This document shows, piece by piece, positions 50,768-58,155 of a stretch of DNA of 64,000 nucleotides. Source of the DNA: CAVZTX01 sp963778375 (GTDB taxonomy: Bacteria > Chloroflexota > Ktedonobacteria > Ktedonobacterales > Ktedonobacteraceae). The position numbers and the translations under genes were made by a program. The stretch covers positions 1 to 64,000 of the forward strand of contig CAVZTX010000035.1 of the NCBI GenBank assembly GCA_963778375.1. The letters are read 5' to 3'. Position 1 is the first letter of the stretch. Every line of letters starts with the position of its first letter. The notes below the pieces were generated by a model. The model saw only the letters and a program-made list of their open reading frames with translations, made no database searches and was not told the DNA's origin.

Positions 50768-53731
50768 ATGAGATTGCATTGGAAGCAAAGGCTACCCTGG
50801 ATTGGATTAGTCGTGTTGCTGACAATAACGGGAATAGTGTTTATCCACTTTCCCAGGCAAAACGTCCAGGCATCAACGAGCATCACAGCTACATATATGG
50901 GCAATAATGCCCGTACTGGATATAACGCTGCCGAAACATTTATCAATCCGACAACGGCACCCAACTTAAAGTTGCGCTGGACAGCTCAAACGGCTGGGCA
51001 CATCAGCGACCAACCAATCCAGGTCAATGGCGTAGTCTACTGGGGCTCATGGGATGGTTTGATGCACGCAACCAATGCAACAACTGGTCAGGATAACTGG
51101 GCAACACAACTGGGCACGAAGATAGGTTCTTGCGGTAAACAAAGCTTCGGAATCCAGGGAACAGCAACCATTTCGACCGTCAACATCAATGGAACTGCCA
51201 CGCAGACAGTCTTCGTAGCCGGCGGACAAGACAATCTTTACGCCTTGAACGCCAACACCGGCTCGATTCTATGGCAAACCAATCTCGGAAATTCGACTGC
51301 CGAGCTTATCTACGGCTCACCAGCCTTGTATAACGGCAGCGTCTATATAGGCGTATCTTCCTCTGGTGACTGCCCGCTGGTCCAGGGTGTCATATATCAG
51401 GTAAGCGCCACAAGCGGGACAATCCAGCACACCTTCGATTTTGTACCCAATGGCTGTATCGGAGCCGGTATCTGGTCTGCGCCCGCCATCGACGAATCGA
51501 CTGGCATGCTTTATATTGGCACCGGCAACGCAGACCCCATTAACTGTTTAAACACTGAACCATTAGGTAGCGCCCTTGTCGAATTGAATGCCTCAAACCT
51601 CACCCAGGTCAGCGCGTGGCAATTCACCTCGAATGGGGCTACCGATAATGACATTGGAAGCACACCGACCCTCTTCAACGCCACGATTGGCGGCTCCTCG
51701 CGTGCAATGGTGGGTCTGGAGAGCAAGGATGGCAACTTCTACGCCTTCGACCGCACCAATATCAGCGCTGGCCCATTGTGGAAAGTCACAGTCTCGGCAG
51801 GAGGAGGAAATCCGGTCACCGGCGGAAGCAGCATCTCCACAAGTGCCTACGACGGCAGCAAGCTCTATGTGGCAGGTGGAACAACAACCATTAATGGAAA
51901 TTCATGCCAGGGAGGACTACGCGCCCTGGATCCAAACACAGGAAAATTTCTCTGGGAAGCATGTCTGAACGGTCCGGTACTTGGTGGCGTGATAGTCGTA
52001 CCGGGGTTAGTGGCAGTAGGTGCGGGCACTACATTGGTAGTCGTCAACGCAGCAACTGGAACTACCCTCTTCAGCTACCAGGATACAACAACCAACGCAA
52101 AATTGTGGGGAAGCCCTAGCATCTCGAACGGTGTGCTCTATATGGGAAGCAGGAGCGGGCACCTGTTCGCCTTCTGGTTAGGTGGCTTACCACCCTCGCC
52201 AACACCTTCGAGCAGTCCAACACCCTCACCTTCGCCCACTCTGACCCCCTCTCCAACTACGACCCCCAGTCCAGGTCCATCCCCATCGCCTACTCCGAAC
52301 CCGGGCAACGCCCCCACAAATAAGACCTGGTACTTTGCGGAAGGCAAGGTAGGAGATGGCTTCACAGAGTACCTCACCATAGAGAATCCTGATCCCATCA
52401 ACGATTGCTCGGTCAATATCCAATACCTGCTGGGTACTGGCAGCCCCCTCGATACGCCAATCACAGTTCCACATGCTAGCCGCTTCACGGTATCAGTCAA
52501 TAGTGACCTCAACACGCCTGCAAACGCTAGCGCCTACCAGACCGACTCGGCAATTGTATCGGTCACCAATCCCACCACCTGTGCAGGCGTAGTGGCAGAG
52601 CGGCCGATGTACTTTACCAACTTCGCGGGAGTCAGCAGTGGCAGCGATGTGCTCGGCGCGACCCATACCGGTACCAACTTCTACTTTGCCGATGTGCCTA
52701 CCGGTGGCGGCTATGCTTCTTTCCTTACCATCTTAAACCCCGGCAACACCACCGCTACAGTCACCGCCACCTTCGTGGTGGGAGGATCAACCATCAGCAG
52801 CCAGACCCAAACCATACAGGTCGCGGGCGGCACACGCGGCACCATCATCCCTAATAATAGTGGAGCATTGCTGCATGCCGCCGTCACCGTCACCTCGAGC
52901 CAACCGGTAGTAGTGGAGCGGCCAACTTACTTCAACCACTTGAACGCGGGCAATGCTCAGACGGTGAGCGGCGCCTCCTCAGTGGTAGGAGTGCAGGCAT
53001 TGCAGAAGGAGTGGCTCTTTGCTGAAGGTTACACAGGTTCAGGCTTTCAGGAAAACTTCGTATTAGCAAACTTTGGCACCACAGTTGTGACCGCCAACGT
53101 GAAGCTGGAATTCTCCAATGGCCATACCGAAACGATAGCGGAAAGCATTCAACCCTCCGACCAGACGATGGTCAATGTCAATGCTATCGTAGCAGGCAAC
53201 CTTGGTAGTTGTGATACCTCGCCCTGCCAGCCAACCCAGGATGTCTCAGCCGATATCACCGGCAACGCTAGCTTTATTGCCCAGCGTGAAATGTACTTCC
53301 AATATACCCATATCGCAAATGGCAGAAGCCTCTCTGCGATGGGTGGTACGGATGTGATCGGCGAAGGAGTCACCGGCAGCACCGCCTACAGCTTTGCCGA
53401 AGGATACACCAATCTCGGCTATGATGAGTGGCTCACCTTACAAAACCCCACCGCCACTACCGAAACAATCGGGCTGACGCTAGTGAACGAGGAAGGCCGC
53501 ACCTTCAAGCAACAATTTACCCTGGTTGCTCACAGCCGCTTTACACTAGATATCACCAACCTGGTGTTACAAACGCTGATTACGCCCAATGATTCCTTTC
53601 AAGGCTACGAAGTATCCCTGGTAGCACAATCGGGCACAGGCGCATTCGTCGCCGAACGCCCCATGTACTGGAATACCGGAGCCTCTGGAACCCAGGGCGG
53701 CAGCGACATTCTAGGCTACATCGGCAACTAA
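50768..53731 (+). CDS. Secreted PQQ-type propeller protein with YFAEG-type repeats
   Basis: A 987-residue exported protein. The N-terminal signal/anchor (MRLHWKQRLPWIGLVVLLTI) is followed by a PQQ-like beta-propeller (~35-470; blades such as DNLYALNANTGSILWQTNLG and GLRALDPNTGKFLWEACL). A Pro/Ser/Thr-rich linker (~478-520) then leads to four repeats of about 110-120 residues, each opening with WYFAEGKVGDGFTEYLTIEN or a close variant (YFADVPTGGGYASFLTILNP; LFAEGYTGSGFQENFVLANF; SFAEGYTNLGYDEWLTLQNP) and ending near VVxERPMYF. This repeat is common in Chloroflexota surface proteins; it has no known function. The ATG is preceded by GGAGAGG at about 12 nt. It is divergent from the response regulator gene and ends at a strong terminator. 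Confidence 0.85.
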   Translation: MRLHWKQRLPWIGLVVLLTITGIVFIHFPRQNVQASTSITATYMGNNARTGYNAAETFINPTTAPNLKLRWTAQTAGHISDQPIQVNGVVYWGSWDGLMHATNATTGQDNWATQLGTKIGSCGKQSFGIQGTATISTVNINGTATQTVFVAGGQDNLYALNANTGSILWQTNLGNSTAELIYGSPALYNGSVYIGVSSSGDCPLVQGVIYQVSATSGTIQHTFDFVPNGCIGAGIWSAPAIDESTGMLYIGTGNADPINCLNTEPLGSALVELNASNLTQVSAWQFTSNGATDNDIGSTPTLFNATIGGSSRAMVGLESKDGNFYAFDRTNISAGPLWKVTVSAGGGNPVTGGSSISTSAYDGSKLYVAGGTTTINGNSCQGGLRALDPNTGKFLWEACLNGPVLGGVIVVPGLVAVGAGTTLVVVNAATGTTLFSYQDTTTNAKLWGSPSISNGVLYMGSRSGHLFAFWLGGLPPSPTPSSSPTPSPSPTLTPSPTTTPSPGPSPSPTPNPGNAPTNKTWYFAEGKVGDGFTEYLTIENPDPINDCSVNIQYLLGTGSPLDTPITVPHASRFTVSVNSDLNTPANASAYQTDSAIVSVTNPTTCAGVVAERPMYFTNFAGVSSGSDVLGATHTGTNFYFADVPTGGGYASFLTILNPGNTTATVTATFVVGGSTISSQTQTIQVAGGTRGTIIPNNSGALLHAAVTVTSSQPVVVERPTYFNHLNAGNAQTVSGASSVVGVQALQKEWLFAEGYTGSGFQENFVLANFGTTVVTANVKLEFSNGHTETIAESIQPSDQTMVNVNAIVAGNLGSCDTSPCQPTQDVSADITGNASFIAQREMYFQYTHIANGRSLSAMGGTDVIGEGVTGSTAYSFAEGYTNLGYDEWLTLQNPTATTETIGLTLVNEEGRTFKQQFTLVAHSRFTLDITNLVLQTLITPNDSFQGYEVSLVAQSGTGAFVAERPMYWNTGASGTQGGSDILGYIGN

Positions 53732-53754
53732 ATTCATAATAGTGTCTCTCCTCG

Positions 53755-53800
53755 ATGTACAAGATGCCGCAAAGTCATGACTTTGCGGCATCTTGTACAT
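53755..53800 (+). terminator. Perfect 46-bp palindromic terminator
   Basis: Two 23-bp perfectly complementary halves with no loop, followed by TTTTT (53801-53805) on the plus strand. It ends the secreted propeller gene. The convergent kinase gene stops 12 bp further on. Confidence 0.85.
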
Positions 53801-53811
53801 TTTTTACCCAA

Positions 53812-55545
53812 TCAAGAGAAACAAACGTTATTGGAACCGCTCTGTGGACACTGTAGAATAGGAAAAGAAGTCGAAGTCCGGATAATAGCAGGTAGTTTGG
53901 AATAGTAGAAACGTGAATTGGGATCAAAGGAAGGAGTTCCATTATCCGCCGTTTCTACCGTAATGAGAAACAGATAAGGATGGTTCGTGAGCAGGTTGGT
54001 ATGCTGCGGATTGGGATAGGAAGAGGTCAGGCTAGTATTCTGTGGTGTTAATTCCCAGTGGATCAGGAATGATCCTTCACTGCTGTTTTGCAACCAGGCA
54101 TAATAATGCTCGCCTGAAGGTGCAGCCTTAATACCCTGAACAGTAACCTCAACCTCGTCGATGTTGCCCGGCGGAACAGCATTTGGACTGCTCTGAAAGA
54201 GCACGTGCCCTACCACTGCATTTACCGGGGGTGTTGTGGTGCCCTTTGGAACCAGGAAGGCGTAGGCAAGGCCTGAAGCGGCTATGACAGCAACGAGCAA
54301 AGCAATCAAGACAATGTAGAGTTTTCGCCATTGCCTCGTCGGCTGCCGTAACCCTTCCGGTGAAGCTACCTGAGACGGAGGGGCTAAGATACTAGCAGGC
54401 GTATTTGTATCCGACTTTGAGAACGAAATACCCTCCAGCCCGCTATCAACCGGAGTCGTCAGTAGGGGCCGATGTATCGCGCCCAGCGCCGATTGATCGG
54501 CCCCCACGTTGCTTACTGCCTCAGCCGAACGTTTATCATTTCCTTCAGACAACGATGCTGGTAATGGAGTCATACCCAGCGGCTGCGAAGGCTGTAGTGG
54601 GTTTTGTGCAGGTGCCCGGTTGACCGCGCCATCGCCAATGTTGATTGTCGTAGCAGGCTTGAGCAGTTCAATCGGCACGGGAATGTTGAGAGACTCAGCG
54701 AGCGCGATGGTCATAGCAGAGGCGCTCTGAAAACGTGCATCAGGGTCTTTGGCGATGCTTTTGAGTATGACCTCAGATAAAGCTGGCGGGATATTCGGGT
54801 TGATCAGCGCAGGCGGGGTAGGAAGTTCCTGGAAATGTTGCATCAGGATTGCCAGCAGGGAATCGCTACGAAATGGCGTAACGCCGGTGGTCATCTCATA
54901 GAGGATAATACCAAGCGAATACAGGTCGCTACGCTTATCGCCCGGCAACCTTTGGGCCTGTTCGGGTGAGACATACAGAGGAGTGCCGAGTACCTGTGTC
55001 TTTTCGACAGATACTCCTTGTAATTTGGCAATGCCGAAGTCAGTAAGGATTGGCAAGCCTATGGCGTTCCTCCCGGGCGCGCGCTGGTCGAGGAGGATAT
55101 TGGCCGGTTTGATGTCGCGATGAATCATACCTTTGCCATGTGCGTAGTCAATGGCGAGACTCACCTTCGTGAAGATATAAACGATATCCACCGCAGCCGG
55201 AAATTGTAATTTGCGCGATGTGTTACGAATATAGTCGGCGAGCGTCTGTCCCTCGATATAATCCATCACCATATAAGCGGTAGTGGTGTCAGAGTCAGGG
55301 TTCTGGATAAATTGAAAGTCGTGTATTTGCACGATATTGGGGTGGCGCAACGATGCGATAAAGCGCGCTTCGCCCTCGAAACGCGAGACGAAGTCAGGAT
55401 CGGACTGCATATCGGCATGGAGAAGCTTGATTGCTACGTAGCGTCGCAACCCGGTATCATAAGCCTTCCAGACTTCACCCTGCCCACCACGTGCCAGGCG
55501 TTCCCGCAATTCGTATTTACCAAGTCGTCTTAGTTCAGCGCTCAT
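53812..55545 (-). CDS. Receptor Ser/Thr kinase (PknB type) 1, third in operon
   Basis: A 577-residue membrane kinase. The kinase (~8-275) is complete: glycine loop LARGGQGEVWKAYDT, VAIKLLH with the Lys, HRDIKPANILLDQ and DFGIAKLQ, with SDLYSLGIILYEM after the activation segment. A Pro/Ser-rich linker of ~130 residues holds a B repeat (ADQSALGAIHRPLL, residues ~347-361) and a possible second, degenerate one. One membrane helix (YIVLIALLVAVIAASGLAYA) precedes a ~130-residue extracytoplasmic part with VLFQSSPNAVPPGNIDEVEV and GEHYYAWLQ, like the anti-sigma RskA-type sheet in the two neighbouring kinases. The start at 55545 is the second ATG of ATGAGCATG (TAAGG upstream); the ribosome site overlaps the stop of kinase 2, so the genes are coupled. 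Confidence 0.9.
   Translation of the reverse strand: MSAELRRLGKYELRERLARGGQGEVWKAYDTGLRRYVAIKLLHADMQSDPDFVSRFEGEARFIASLRHPNIVQIHDFQFIQNPDSDTTTAYMVMDYIEGQTLADYIRNTSRKLQFPAAVDIVYIFTKVSLAIDYAHGKGMIHRDIKPANILLDQRAPGRNAIGLPILTDFGIAKLQGVSVEKTQVLGTPLYVSPEQAQRLPGDKRSDLYSLGIILYEMTTGVTPFRSDSLLAILMQHFQELPTPPALINPNIPPALSEVILKSIAKDPDARFQSASAMTIALAESLNIPVPIELLKPATTINIGDGAVNRAPAQNPLQPSQPLGMTPLPASLSEGNDKRSAEAVSNVGADQSALGAIHRPLLTTPVDSGLEGISFSKSDTNTPASILAPPSQVASPEGLRQPTRQWRKLYIVLIALLVAVIAASGLAYAFLVPKGTTTPPVNAVVGHVLFQSSPNAVPPGNIDEVEVTVQGIKAAPSGEHYYAWLQNSSEGSFLIHWELTPQNTSLTSSYPNPQHTNLLTNHPYLFLITVETADNGTPSFDPNSRFYYSKLPAIIRTSTSFPILQCPQSGSNNVCFS
54462..54505. repeat. REP-like B element with exchanged arms, in kinase 1
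   Basis: GTAGGGGCCGATGTATCGCG, then CCCAGCGCC, then GATTGATCGGCCCCC. The GATGTATC and GATTGATC blocks are in the opposite order to other copies. It lies in the linker between kinase and membrane helix, in frame. Confidence 0.75.
54614..54648. repeat. Possible degenerate B element in kinase 1
   Basis: GCCCGGTTGACCGCGCC-ATCGCCAATGTTGATTG resembles the interior of the 42-bp form with several changes and one missing base. Read in frame as NIGDGAVNRAP. Tentative. Confidence 0.35.
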
Positions 55546-55553
55546 GCTCATCC

Positions 55554-58070
55554 TTACAGGCTGCCCGGTACATTTTTTGTGATGTTGAAGGTCGCCAGTT
55601 GCAGCACGTCATAGTGTATCTGAAGCACACCCGGCTTGACGCTGTTGGTGATCGGATCAAACTGGCCGATGTAGGCATAGGTGGATTGTGTGACCAGGTC
55701 GTCCAACACATTCAGCGCGGCAGGCTGTGCCAACTGATCGGGTGACATATTGAAGAGCTGTTTGGCATCCGTACGCACTTGCTGCAACCATCCCTCCACA
55801 TTGTTCAACGCAACCACAATGGCCTGTGACAGGCTATGCATCTGTGACGTTGCGTCTGGCGCTCTATTCAATTCAGTTAGATGCAGTTTCATATGATCAA
55901 GATCACCGGGAGGATCAGTCGCAAGATACTGTGCCACCCCCTGGCGTGTCGGGTCCACTGTCAGGAGACTTACTTTGGCATCAAGGGCACTGGCAGTGAT
56001 AGGTGCGCCAGGCGCATCAATATGGACATTTGGTATGCCATCTAGATAGTCCAGGATGGTGGTAACCAGGTCGTGCATCGCTCCATAACTGCTTGTTGTG
56101 CCGTTGTAGTCATCGCGGGCACTGGTAGCGGACTCCAGAATCTTTTCTGTATTTCTAAAGACCCAGATGTCGAGTCCACCATAGAGCGCAAGCACCTGGA
56201 GATTGTTCTCGTTATAGTACAGATGGCGAATATGGTCAAGCCCCCTCAAACCTGGCGGGTCACCAGGCAATGGGCTAATCACAGCCTGTGGCAATTCCGC
56301 ATAGTAGACCCAGGTCGAGCGATCAGTCGATGGACTGGTAGGATTTTGCCCTGCAACATCCAGCGTGATGAGTAAGCGACTGGTGGCTGAGAGCAAGTTG
56401 TCATGATGGCCATCACCTGGGTAGATGTAATGCACACTCCCATCCTGCTGCACTGGCAAGTTATTCGTCAGCAGGAGTGGTGGTTGTACTGGTGGAGGTC
56501 CCAGCAAATCTGGTTTATGTGTCGCATCTTTATCAGCAAGAAGCCAGAGATAGTAGCTCTTCCCTGCTGGAGGAACCTTCACATTGTGCAGATCGACCTG
56601 CAACTCGTCGGCAATACCTTGCGCACCATTTCCTAATTGTCCACTGTTGACATAGAAGGCTTGTCCCACAAGTGCACTCTGTGCAATCGGCGTACTCGCG
56701 CCATGATGCAAGAACAGAAAGTAGCCGCCCAGCGAGCCGCCCAGCAGCACAATGAGGAGCGCAATCAATCCGAAGAGCAGCCATCTCCGCTGCCTCGCGG
56801 GTGGGGGAGTAGAGGCAACCATAGGCGGTGGTGACGATGGCGGTGACTGTGCCGGTGCTACAGCTCCACTTCCGCGAGCGCCGCCCGACGGTGTTGGATA
56901 CGATTGCGAAGACGACAAGGGAGGAGTCTGTGCTGTCGAATATGATTGCGAAGGTAGGGGCCGATTCATTGCGCCCATCGCCGATGTATCGGCTTCTACC
57001 CTGCCCATCGCGAACGGAGGTGTGCTTTGTCCATCAGTTGTCGATGCTGCCAAAGGTGGCGGTGTTGAAGTTTTCACAATAGGCAGCCCGGGTGAAGAAG
57101 GTGTTCCGCTAAGCGATGGATGAGAGGGACTGGGCGTAATGTATGTTGCCATATACTCAGCGTCCACTGGATAAGCTGGATTGCCCAGGCTTTCCGGTAT
57201 CGGAACATTCAGCGCTTCCGCGATTGCAGCAGTTAACGATGAGGCACTGGGAAAGCGGACCGCGGGATCTTTTGCAAGGCAACGCATAATAACTGTGACC
57301 AGCGCCGGGGGAAGGTTCGGATTGATAAGGACCGGAGAAGGCGGTGGCGTGTTGAGATGTTGCGACATCACCACGGTTGCATCGTCACCTTGGAAAGGGA
57401 GTGCGCCGGTAACTATTTCATACAGGATGATCCCCAACGAGTAGATGTCACTGCGCTCATTGCCACCATAACCACTCACCTGTTCGGGCGCAATATAGAG
57501 TGGTGTCCCGAACTGAGTAGCGGTGAGTGTGCCAGCGGAGAGTCCCAGCAGTCTCGCAAGACCAAAGTCGGTTAGAATTGGTTCACCCATAGGATTGTGC
57601 ACCGTGTTTCGCTTGTCGAGCAGAATGTTGGCGGGTTTGAGGTCGCGGTAAATCATACCGTGCTGGTGAGCATAATCGACTGCGAGGCCAATTGAGGTAA
57701 AGAGTTGCACAATCTCTGTTGGAGTTGGAAAGTTTCCTCGGCCCGAGGTACTGTGAATGTAATCGGCCAGTGTCTGGCCCTCCACATAATCCATCACCAT
57801 ATAGGCAAGTGTACCTTCTTGCTCCGATGAGGTAACCTGAAAGTCATGGATCTGTACAATGTTGGGATGGTGCAATGAGGCGATAAGCTGTGCCTCCCGT
57901 TCAAAACGTGAGATAAAATGGGGATCATCTTTCAGGTTGGCATGCAGCAACTTGATCGCAACGTAGCGCTGGAGTTGCGTATCAAGCGCCTTCCAGACTT
58001 CTGCCATACCACCATGTCCCAGTCGCTCCTGGAGTTCATATTTGCCGAGTCGTCGTGGTTGTGTACTCAT
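55554..58070 (-). CDS. Receptor Ser/Thr kinase (PknB type) 2, second in operon
   Basis: An 838-residue membrane kinase. The kinase domain (~9-275) has LGHGGMAEVWKALDT, VAIKLLH, YRDLKPANILLDK and DFGLARLL. His of HRD is Tyr here, but Arg, catalytic Asp and Asn remain, so it should be active. The linker (~300-430) is Pro/Ser rich and contains an in-frame B element (ADTSAMGAMNRPLP, residues ~360-373). A membrane helix (WLLFGLIALLIVLLGGSLGG) follows. The extracytoplasmic part (~460-838) begins with an RskA-like sheet and continues into a helical region specific to kinases 2 and 3 (LHNVKVPPAGKSYYLWLLAD; LRGLDHIRHLYYNENNLQVL). GAGGAGATAAGCA precedes the ATG. Its stop overlaps the ribosome site of kinase 1. 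Confidence 0.92.
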   Translation of the reverse strand: MSTQPRRLGKYELQERLGHGGMAEVWKALDTQLQRYVAIKLLHANLKDDPHFISRFEREAQLIASLHHPNIVQIHDFQVTSSEQEGTLAYMVMDYVEGQTLADYIHSTSGRGNFPTPTEIVQLFTSIGLAVDYAHQHGMIYRDLKPANILLDKRNTVHNPMGEPILTDFGLARLLGLSAGTLTATQFGTPLYIAPEQVSGYGGNERSDIYSLGIILYEIVTGALPFQGDDATVVMSQHLNTPPPSPVLINPNLPPALVTVIMRCLAKDPAVRFPSASSLTAAIAEALNVPIPESLGNPAYPVDAEYMATYITPSPSHPSLSGTPSSPGLPIVKTSTPPPLAASTTDGQSTPPFAMGRVEADTSAMGAMNRPLPSQSYSTAQTPPLSSSQSYPTPSGGARGSGAVAPAQSPPSSPPPMVASTPPPARQRRWLLFGLIALLIVLLGGSLGGYFLFLHHGASTPIAQSALVGQAFYVNSGQLGNGAQGIADELQVDLHNVKVPPAGKSYYLWLLADKDATHKPDLLGPPPVQPPLLLTNNLPVQQDGSVHYIYPGDGHHDNLLSATSRLLITLDVAGQNPTSPSTDRSTWVYYAELPQAVISPLPGDPPGLRGLDHIRHLYYNENNLQVLALYGGLDIWVFRNTEKILESATSARDDYNGTTSSYGAMHDLVTTILDYLDGIPNVHIDAPGAPITASALDAKVSLLTVDPTRQGVAQYLATDPPGDLDHMKLHLTELNRAPDATSQMHSLSQAIVVALNNVEGWLQQVRTDAKQLFNMSPDQLAQPAALNVLDDLVTQSTYAYIGQFDPITNSVKPGVLQIHYDVLQLATFNITKNVPGSL
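56953..56994. repeat. REP-like B element in kinase 2
   Basis: 42 bp, GGTAGGGGCCGATTCATTGC through CCGATGTATCGGCT, in the linker between kinase and membrane helix; in frame as ADTSAMGAMNRPLP. Confidence 0.85.
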
Positions 58071-58094
58071 TGCTTATCTCCTCATTAAGGTGCC

Positions 58095-58133
58095 ATCCTT
58101 CGCAAGCTGTCATCCTGAGCACAGCGAAGGATC
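58095..58133. repeat. CATCCTGAGC...GCGAAGGATC type intergenic repeat
   Basis: Contains GTCATCCTGAGC ACAGCGAAGGATCT, a repeat type seen in many bacterial genomes, plus an upstream ATCCTTCGC (58095-58103) that pairs with GCGAAGGAT (58124-58132). It lies in the 85-bp gap between kinase 3 and kinase 2. Different from the GTAG family. Confidence 0.6.
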
Positions 58134-58155
58134 TGCCACGAGGGCACTCCGAAAT

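Noticed and set aside
57610..57670. Kinase 2 as a second pseudokinase because HRD is YRD
   Set aside because: His to Tyr at this place is tolerated; Arg, the catalytic Asp and the loop Asn are kept.
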